A stretch of 11,287 bases of DNA, from assembly GCA_902362705.1 (NCBI GenBank), contig CABIXK010000009.1, forward strand, positions 46,759 through 58,045, given 5' to 3'. Position numbers and translations under genes: made by a program. The notes beneath the pieces were generated by a model that was not told where the DNA came from, did no database searches, and saw only the letters and a program-made list of their open reading frames with translations. How positions within the stretch are numbered: position 1 is the stretch's first letter; every line of letters begins with the position of its first letter. This DNA comes from Rikenellaceae bacterium (GTDB taxonomy: Bacteria > Bacteroidota > Bacteroidia > Bacteroidales > Rikenellaceae). Shown one piece after another: positions 6,993 to 11,287 of the stretch.

Positions 6993-7514
6993 ATGATGCG
7001 CCTCCTCCATATCGTGCTGCTCGCCTGGTGCTGGGCACTGCCGGCGGCAGCCGTGCCGGCATCGGCATCCGTGCCCCTGCCGCACGCGGAGGCGTGCCCG
7101 TCGGAGGACCTCCATGTCGTCCGGCTGCTGCCGGGGGACTTGCGCGCTGCCCGGCCGCTGCCGCAAGACCTCCGCTCCCTCCTGCCGGCGGAGCTCGCCC
7201 CCTCGATCGCCCCGGAAGCTCCGAATGCTGCCGAGACTCCGGCGGCGTGCGTCGACCGCGCCTCGGCCGAGGAGTGGCTCTGCGAGCGCTCCTGCAACTC
7301 CGACCTCGAGCCGCCCCGCCCGGCGGGCGAGCTGACGCGCCATCGCGGCGCCTCCGACGGTCCCCGCACGGGCGACTCCCTTTCGCGTACCGTTCGTCCG
7401 GCGCCGGCTTTCGGCGTGCGTCGGGCCGCAGCATACCGTAGAACATTCGATTCCCGACTGCTATCCCCCTCCGGCGGCGACTGCCTCGTCCGGTTCGGGA
7501 GGCTGCTTATTTAG
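6993..7514 (+). CDS. Putative small exported protein, unknown function
   Basis: The 173-residue product begins MMRLLHIVLLAWCWALPAAA, a good signal peptide with a probable cleavage site near residues 20-25 (AAAVPASA). The mature part is rich in Pro, Ala, Leu and Arg, has Cys in ACPSED, AACVD, WLCERSC and GDCLV, and shows no domain I recognise. The C-terminal third is strongly basic and ends with GGDCLVRFGRLLI. I vaguely recall small exported Bacteroidales proteins with a similar Arg-rich tail and aliphatic end, but cannot confirm it. A -7 box precedes the gene, and the ATG at 6993 or 6996 fits the signal peptide. The downstream unknown membrane gene follows after 88 bases. In such GC-rich DNA all frames tend to stay open, so coding status rests mainly on signal peptide and promoter. 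Confidence 0.6.
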   Translation: MMRLLHIVLLAWCWALPAAAVPASASVPLPHAEACPSEDLHVVRLLPGDLRAARPLPQDLRSLLPAELAPSIAPEAPNAAETPAACVDRASAEEWLCERSCNSDLEPPRPAGELTRHRGASDGPRTGDSLSRTVRPAPAFGVRRAAAYRRTFDSRLLSPSGGDCLVRFGRLLI

Positions 7515-7602
7515 CGGGTTCCCTGCCGTCCGACTCCAGGGTCGGGCACGGAGGAACGTATTCCGACCGCAATGAAACGATAAGCATTTTTTTGAAGGAA
7601 TC

Positions 7603-8103
7603 ATGAACAAAACGAAAATTTGCGAGGCGCTCTACGCCTTGCCCGGGGAGGTCGTGGTGAAGCGACGCAAACCCCTTGCAATCCCTGCCGTCGTACTGCT
7701 CGCAGGCGCGGCGATGATCGTGTTGAACAACCTCTACGGTGCGGCCCTCTCGGTCGACCTGCGCTCGGCGCTGGTCTTCACGGGCGCTGTGGCCGCCCTG
7801 GCGGGCATGGTGATGGTCGCCGTGCGGCTCGCGGGCGGCGATGGCGCGCCTTTCCACAGCGACGGGCGCTGCTACCTGCGCTGCGAGGAGCTCCGCTTCG
7901 GCCGCGACGCGCGTCGTCAGGTCGAGGCGTGCATCGCCTCGGGCGACGTGGTGCGGCTGCTGGCCCTGCCCCGCTCGGAGGTGCCGGCGCTCGCCGTGGC
8001 GCTCTACCGCACGCCCGACAACCGCTTTGCGGCCATGCAGGCTTTCGAGTACGCCGAACTGGAGTACCGCCCCCTCACCGGGCTGCGGATCGTGGGGGCG
8101 TAG
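7603..8103 (+). CDS. Conserved-looking membrane protein, unknown function
   Basis: This 166-residue protein has a short cytoplasmic N-terminus ending in KRRKP (20-24). Two membrane helices follow, at about 25-45 and 56-76, then a soluble C-terminal domain of about 90 residues. That domain contains GRCYLRCEELRFGRDAR, LLALPRSEVPALAVALYRTPDN and AFEYAELEYRPLT. The YRTPDNRFAAMQAFEYAELEYRPL stretch is the kind of well-ordered segment seen in a conserved family, but I cannot name one. An AAGGA purine run lies about five bases before the ATG and acts as a plausible ribosome-binding site. It sits between the putative exported protein and the antiporter gene, both on the same strand; gaps of 88 and 62 bases make cotranscription possible but unproven. 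Confidence 0.8.
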   Translation: MNKTKICEALYALPGEVVVKRRKPLAIPAVVLLAGAAMIVLNNLYGAALSVDLRSALVFTGAVAALAGMVMVAVRLAGGDGAPFHSDGRCYLRCEELRFGRDARRQVEACIASGDVVRLLALPRSEVPALAVALYRTPDNRFAAMQAFEYAELEYRPLTGLRIVGA

Positions 8104-8165
8104 CTTCCCGGCAGCACCCCGGACAGCACCCGGCGACGGTGTGTTAACGATTTGACAATGAACCT

Positions 8166-9662
8166 ATGATCGATTTCAGCAGTGAAAATGTGATGCTGGT
8201 CGGCGCGCTGCTGCTCTTCGTGGCGGTGGTGGCCGGCAAGGTGGCCTATCGCTTCGGCGCCCCCGCGCTGTTGCTCTTCCTGGGCGTCGGCATGTTGTTC
8301 GGGCTCGACTTCATCTCCTACCGTTCGGTCGAGATGACGCAGTTCATCGGCATGATCGCCCTCTGCATCATCCTCTTCACGGGCGGCATGGACACCAAGT
8401 TCTCGCAGGTGCGGCCCATCATCGCTCCGGGCGCCGTGCTGGCCACGGCGGGGGTGGCGCTCACGGCGCTCATCCTGGCCGCCTTCGTGTGGGGCGTGGC
8501 CCCGCTGGTGGGCATTGAGATGCCCTTCGTGCTGGCGCTGCTGCTCGCTTCGACGATGGCTTCGACCGACTCGGCGTCGGTCTTCTCCATCCTCCGCAGC
8601 AAGAAGACGGGCCTGAGGCAGAACCTGCGTCCGCTGCTGGAGCTCGAGAGCGGCTCGAACGACCCGGTGGCCTACATGATGACCATCCTGCTGATCGGCC
8701 TGGCCTCGCCCGGCGCCGGCGGCATGGGCATCGGCTCGGGGCTGCTCTTCTTCGTGATCCAGATGGCCGTGGGCGCCTTGTCGGGCTACCTCATAGGGCG
8801 TCTGGGGGTGTGGACGATCAACCGCATCGCGCTCAACAACCACTCGCTCTACTCGGTGCTGCTGCTGGCTTTCATCTTCTTCTCGTTCTCGTTCACCGAC
8901 CTCATCCGCGGCAACGGTTACCTGGCCGTCTACATTTCGGGTCTGGTCGTGGGCAACCACAAGCTGGTGCAGAAGCGCACGCTGACGGTCTTCTTCGACG
9001 GCTTCACGTGGCTGGTGCAGATCGTGATGTTCCTCACGCTGGGCCTGTTCGTCAACAGCGACGAGCTGCTCCACCGCGACGTGCTGCTGCTGAGCGCCCT
9101 GGTGGGCCTCTTCCTCATCTTCGTGGCGCGCCCGGCGGCGGTCTTCCTCTCGCTGGCCCCCTTCCGGCGCTTCTCGACCAAGGCGCGCCTCTACATCTCG
9201 TGGGTGGGGCTGCGCGGCGCCGTGCCGATCCTCTTCGCAACCTATCCGCTCATGGCCGAGGTCGACCACGCGGGGCTGCTCTTCAACGTGGCGTTCCTCT
9301 GCACGATACTCTCGCTGGTGGTGCAGGGTACCACCGTGAGCGGCATGGCCAACCTGCTGGGGCTCTCCTATCCCGAGCGCGAGGCGGCCTTCCGCGTCGA
9401 CATGCACGAGGAGATGACCTCGGGCCTCACGGAGGTGGCGGTCAACGCCGCCATGCTCGCGACGGGAACCACGCTGCGCGAGATCGCGCTGCCCGAGAAT
9501 ACGCTGGTGATGATGATCTGCCGCGACGGCGACTACTTCGTGCCGCAGGGCAAGACGGAGCTGTGCGTGGGCGACAAGCTGCTGGTGATCTCCGACCGCG
9601 ACGAGGAGCTGGCGGCGACCTACAAGGGCATGGGCGTCGATGACGTGATGAAGCTCCAGTAG
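8166..9662 (+). CDS. Potassium/proton antiporter, CPA1 family (NhaP2/CvrA type)
   Basis: This 498-residue inner-membrane protein has about twelve hydrophobic segments in residues 8-400 forming a Na_H_Exchanger domain. The ion-binding region is visible as STDSAS with Asp135 and ESGSNDP (161-167) with the Asn165-Asp166 pair typical of electroneutral CPA1 exchangers. After a linker, residues 420-498 form a TrkA-C (RCK_C) domain ending with DKLLVISDRDEELAATY. Such domains bind ligands and gate transport. NhaP2 proteins exchange potassium for protons and help in cell volume and pH control; the choice of K+ over Na+ is from the family architecture. It is shorter than E. coli NhaP2 (578), which has an extra C-terminal module. 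The ATG at 8166 lies just before the first helix. A strong hairpin terminator follows. Confidence 0.92.
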   Translation: MIDFSSENVMLVGALLLFVAVVAGKVAYRFGAPALLLFLGVGMLFGLDFISYRSVEMTQFIGMIALCIILFTGGMDTKFSQVRPIIAPGAVLATAGVALTALILAAFVWGVAPLVGIEMPFVLALLLASTMASTDSASVFSILRSKKTGLRQNLRPLLELESGSNDPVAYMMTILLIGLASPGAGGMGIGSGLLFFVIQMAVGALSGYLIGRLGVWTINRIALNNHSLYSVLLLAFIFFSFSFTDLIRGNGYLAVYISGLVVGNHKLVQKRTLTVFFDGFTWLVQIVMFLTLGLFVNSDELLHRDVLLLSALVGLFLIFVARPAAVFLSLAPFRRFSTKARLYISWVGLRGAVPILFATYPLMAEVDHAGLLFNVAFLCTILSLVVQGTTVSGMANLLGLSYPEREAAFRVDMHEEMTSGLTEVAVNAAMLATGTTLREIALPENTLVMMICRDGDYFVPQGKTELCVGDKLLVISDRDEELAATYKGMGVDDVMKLQ

Positions 9663-9682
9663 CGCCCCTCCCGCACGCTTTC

Positions 9683-9717
9683 CGCGCCCCCGCGTCCGCC
9701 GAGGACGCGGGGGCGCG
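9683..9717 (+). terminator. Strong GC hairpin after the antiporter gene
   Basis: A perfect 15-bp stem (9683-9697 with 9703-9717) with a GCCGA loop begins 21 bases past the stop codon. The T-rich run GCTTTTATTTTGTTTTG (9731-9747) starts about 15 bases after the stem rather than directly at it, and part of it also serves as the upstream element of the tatA promoter. Confidence 0.75.
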
Positions 9718-9738
9718 CTGCGTCGGTGCGGCTTTTAT

Positions 9739-9769
9739 TTTGTTTTGCCTCGGCTTTTGGCTATATTTG
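9739..9769 (+). promoter_or_regulatory. Promoter of tatA-tatC
   Basis: TTTG (9739-9742), a 19-base spacer and TATATTTG (9762-9769) match the full Bacteroidetes promoter consensus, the most complete example in the window. The leader is long, about 70 nt, and GC-rich, with the palindrome GCGGCC-GGCCGC at 9794-9805 and a GCCGCC/GGCGGC pairing (9801-9806 with 9817-9822). Confidence 0.8.
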
Positions 9770-9845
9770 CTGCGTGGCCGCGTCTGCGTGCGTGCGGCCG
9801 GCCGCCGCGCCGGTGGGGCGGCGATCCATCAAACGAGAAAAAGAG

Positions 9846-10037
9846 ATGAAGACCTTACTGTTTATCGGCAACATGGGTGCGGGCGAGCTCATCGTCATCG
9901 CGCTCGTCGTGCTGTTGCTCTTCGGCGGCAAGAAGATTCCCGAGCTGATGAAGGGGCTGGGCCGTGGCGTGCGCAGCTTCAAGGAGGGGATGAGCTCCGT
10001 CGAGACGGAGGAGGGCGGCGACGCCGAAAAGAGGTGA
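9846..10037 (+). CDS. tatA: Twin-arginine translocase subunit TatA
   Basis: TatA oligomerises to form the passage through which TatC-bound folded substrates cross the inner membrane. The 63-residue product has a short N-terminus, one membrane helix at about 11-26 ([16 protein letters not shown]), the hallmark Phe26-Gly27 hinge, then the amphipathic helix [20 protein letters not shown] (29-48) and a short charged tail. A polar Glu14 stands in the helix. The frame is open upstream, but the ATG at 9846 gives the standard TatA form and has the purine run GAGAAAAAGAG in front of it. tatC follows closely. No tatB is present, which is usual for Bacteroidetes, so this TatA probably serves both TatA and TatB roles. 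Confidence 0.93.
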   Translation: MKTLLFIGNMGAGELIVIALVVLLLFGGKKIPELMKGLGRGVRSFKEGMSSVETEEGGDAEKR

Positions 10038-10057
10038 CCGCACCCTTTCGGGTGCGG
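10038..10057 (+). other. Intercistronic hairpin between tatA and tatC
   Basis: CCGCACCC (10038-10045) and GGGTGCGG (10050-10057) form a perfect 8-bp stem with a TTTC loop immediately after the tatA stop. There is no T-run, so full termination is unlikely. It could set the TatA:TatC ratio by partial termination, RNA processing or 3'-end protection, which is inference. Confidence 0.6.
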
Positions 10058-10080
10058 CGGTGCCATACGAATCGTTCGAC

Positions 10081-10854
10081 ATGGAAGAGATGACCTTCTG
10101 GGACCACCTCGAGGAGCTCCGGCGGGTGCTCCTGCGCGCCGTGGCGGTGCTGCTGGCGGCCATGGTCGTGTGGTTCTGCCTGCTGCCCGGCATATTCGAT
10201 AGCTTCGTGCTGGGGCCCGCGACCTCCGACTTCCCGCTCTACCGCTGGCTCGCGGGGCTGGGCGGCTCGGGGGGCTTCTTCCCCGACTTCGGGCGCGACG
10301 ACTACCGCGTGGAGATCATCAACATCCACGTCGCCTCGCAGTTTCTGATCCACATCGGCACCTCGTTCTGGTTCGCGCTCGTCACGGTTTTTCCCTACCT
10401 CATATTCGAGGTGTGGCGCTTCGTGCGCCCGGCGCTCTATGCCGCCGAGCGGCGCAGTCTCTCCGCGGCCTTCCTCTTCGGCACGGCGATGTTCTTCGCC
10501 GGCTGCGCACTGGGCTACTGCGTGGTCTTCCCCTTCACGTTCCGCTTCCTCTCGGAGTACAGGCTGAGCGGCGCCGTCGTGAACCAGATCTCGCTCGACT
10601 CCTACATGGGCAGCTTCCTGATGATGATCTTCCTGATGGGGGTGGTCTTCGAGCTGCCGCTGCTCACGTGGCTGCTCTCGCGACTGGGACTCGTGAGCCC
10701 TTCGCTGCTGCGCCGCTACCGCCGCCACGCCGTGGTGGTGCTTCTGGTGCTCGCGGCCTTCATCACCCCCACGGGCGACCCCTTCACGCTGCTGATCGTC
10801 TTCGTGCCGCTCTGGCTGCTCTACGAGCTGGGCATCCGCCTCGCGCGCGAGTAG
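10081..10854 (+). CDS. tatC: Twin-arginine translocase subunit TatC
   Basis: TatC is the inner-membrane receptor for twin-arginine signal peptides. From the ATG at 10081 the product is 257 residues, typical of the family, with six membrane helices. It begins MEEMTFWDHLEELRRVL, the conserved cytoplasmic N-terminus with Glu12. FPYLIFEVWRFVRPALYAAERR follows with Glu123 matching the signal-peptide-binding glutamate, and FITPTGDPFTLL contains Asp233 in the last periplasmic loop. The first periplasmic loop is long and glycine-rich (about 45-75), as in other Bacteroidetes. An alternative GTG at 10060 would add seven residues, but it starts inside the intercistronic region next to the hairpin, so ATG 10081 is preferred. 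It is cotranscribed with tatA. Confidence 0.94.
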   Translation: MEEMTFWDHLEELRRVLLRAVAVLLAAMVVWFCLLPGIFDSFVLGPATSDFPLYRWLAGLGGSGGFFPDFGRDDYRVEIINIHVASQFLIHIGTSFWFALVTVFPYLIFEVWRFVRPALYAAERRSLSAAFLFGTAMFFAGCALGYCVVFPFTFRFLSEYRLSGAVVNQISLDSYMGSFLMMIFLMGVVFELPLLTWLLSRLGLVSPSLLRRYRRHAVVVLLVLAAFITPTGDPFTLLIVFVPLWLLYELGIRLARE

Positions 10855-10957
10855 GGGCGGGGCGGCCCGGTACGTGCCGGGTATGCGGGGCGGCCGCGCT
10901 TTCGTCCGGGGTGGTTGCGGCCTGCCGGCCTGCGCGCGGGGGGGGCATTTTCAGACC

Positions 10958-11012
10958 GTAGCCAGTGATGGGCGGCGCGTGAAACGAGCAGCCCTCCGCC
11001 TGCCGTGGCTAC
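10958..11012 (+). repeat. Palindromic intergenic element, copy B (first structure)
   Basis: GTAGCCA (10958-10964) pairs perfectly with TGGCTAC (11006-11012). CCCTCCGC (10992-10999) and a six-base bulge CTGCCG (11000-11005) keep the order and spacing of copy A, but the left inner arm GTGATGGG has decayed and pairs only in part. ACGAGCAGCCCTCCGC and GGGCTGCCGGCC are shared with copy A. The paired hairpins follow 38 bases downstream. Confidence 0.75.
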
Positions 11013-11050
11013 GGGCTGCCGGCCTGAGGCCGTTTTCTGGTGTGCAAGCT

Positions 11051-11118
11051 CCCTTTGCCGGCTGGGGCGGTCGCGCCAAAGGCGCGAGCCGGCAAAGGGT
11101 CGAAGCCAGAGGCTTCGA
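11051..11118 (+). repeat. Paired hairpins of the palindromic element, copy B
   Basis: CCCTTTGCCGGC (11051-11062), the eight-base bulge TGGGGCGG, TCGCGCC, loop AAA, GGCGCGA and GCCGGCAAAGGG (11088-11099) repeat the first hairpin of copy A exactly except for one loop base. The second hairpin TCGAAGCC-AGA-GGCTTCGA (11100-11118) keeps the arms of copy A with a different loop. The two copies are 4.4 kb apart next to unrelated genes. Confidence 0.85.
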
Positions 11119-11182
11119 CCGGCTTAATAATAAATCAGTGCCGTTTTGTTCCGGGGCGGGTGACGGCTGCGTCGCCGGGCGG

Positions 11183-11287
11183 CTATTTCACCAGCTGCTC
11201 GATGCGCGCTTCGATCGACCCCTCGCCGTAGCCCGACCACATCGCCGCTACCTTCCCGTCGGGCGCGATCAACACGTAGCTGGGGAT
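11183..11287 (-). CDS. Thioredoxin-fold protein, C-terminal fragment (TlpA/AhpC-TSA like)
   Basis: Only the last 34 residues are in the window; the gene enters from the right edge. IPSYVLIAPDGKVAAMWSGYGEG is the typical second half of a thioredoxin fold: the cis-proline (IPSY), a beta strand with a dGk turn, a second strand, then the C-terminal helix SIEARIEQLVK. The pattern resembles the TlpA/ResA/AhpC-TSA type common in Bacteroidetes envelopes. The CxxC active site and any signal peptide lie outside, so the subfamily and location cannot be decided. It converges with tatC. Confidence 0.75.
   Translation of the reverse strand: MPSYVLIAPDGKVAAMWSGYGEGSIEARIEQLVK

Larger units (their letters stand above)
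10855..11182. other. 328-bp non-coding, repeat-rich interval between convergent genes
   Basis: Between tatC and the convergent thioredoxin-like gene I see no credible gene. It contains a weak hairpin CCCGG-TACGTG-CCGGG (10866-10881), a right-arm-like fragment GGGGTGGTTGCGGCC (about 10908-10922) resembling 3067-3081, and the full element copy B with its two hairpins. A short AT-rich stretch TTAATAATAAATCA (11124-11137) follows. The 63-residue open frame at 11040-11231 just translates the hairpins. Confidence 0.75.

Noticed and set aside
8004..9407. Minus-strand open frame of 467 codons
   Set aside because: It is the shadow of the antiporter gene; the product is a His/Glu/Arg-rich low-complexity sequence, typical of GC-rich antisense frames.
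9794..9805. Palindrome GCGGCC-GGCCGC as an operator for tatA
   Set aside because: A 12-bp GC palindrome is easily found by chance in DNA of this composition, and no regulator is nearby.
9979..10728. Minus-strand open frame of 249 codons
   Set aside because: It is antisense to tatA/tatC, with His/Glu/Arg-rich composition and no motif.
10855..10960. tRNA or structured RNA gene in the GC-rich stretch after tatC
   Set aside because: No cloverleaf, no T-loop consensus and only short weak hairpins were found.
11040..11231. 63-codon open frame after tatC
   Set aside because: It translates the palindromic repeat; the same peptide appears from copy A near 6620, which reflects the repeat and not a protein family.

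Overview
The window looks like the chromosome of a GC-rich member of the Bacteroidales, most like Alistipes. This rests on three things. Several genes are preceded by the Bacteroidetes sigma-type -7 box TAnnTTTG. Shine-Dalgarno sequences are mostly absent. The gene families (DUF3667, a TypA typical of the group, TatA plus TatC without TatB) fit Bacteroidetes. The species assignment is inference. Most of the window is ordinary core-genome coding sequence, and I see no defence system, prophage, CRISPR array, rRNA or tRNA.

Layout. 1-841: ispE (isoprenoid MEP pathway), with a -7 box so close to its ATG that the mRNA may be leaderless. 846-2272 (minus): rpiB followed by a DUF3667 zinc-ribbon membrane protein, an 11-nt-spaced pair convergent with ispE (4 nt between stop codons). 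2509-2892: a YbaN-like DUF454 membrane protein. 3171-5302 (minus): typA/bipA followed 11 nt later by an unknown 105-residue membrane protein and a hairpin terminator. 5387-6406: aroB (shikimate pathway), divergent from typA with closely packed promoters and a GTG start. 6407-6992: a 586-bp non-coding interval full of repeats. 6993-7514: a 173-residue putative exported protein of unknown function. 7603-8103: an unknown two-helix membrane protein. 8166-9662: a CPA1-type potassium/proton antiporter with a TrkA-C tail. 9846-10854: tatA-tatC, a minimal twin-arginine export system. 10855-11182: a second repeat-rich interval. 11183-11287 (minus): the C-terminal end of a thioredoxin-fold protein that runs off the window.

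The most unusual content is in the intergenic DNA. A GC-rich, strongly palindromic element occurs in at least four full or partial copies (3018-3077, 6511-6682, 6724-6763 inverted, 10958-11118). Stems are conserved or changed on both arms while loops vary, as expected for a REP/BIME-like structured repeat. Several copies lie beside short AT-rich arrays with an exact 7-bp period (2876-2924, 2951-2985, 6429-6449, 6815-6856); the unit sequence differs from array to array but the period does not. One array runs into the 3' end of the DUF454 gene and supplies its last codons and stop.

The genes do not form one pathway. They are separate housekeeping units (isoprenoid and aromatic precursor synthesis, pentose phosphate isomerisation, ribosome-associated GTPase, ion homeostasis, folded-protein export) with a few conserved-looking unknown membrane or exported proteins among them.
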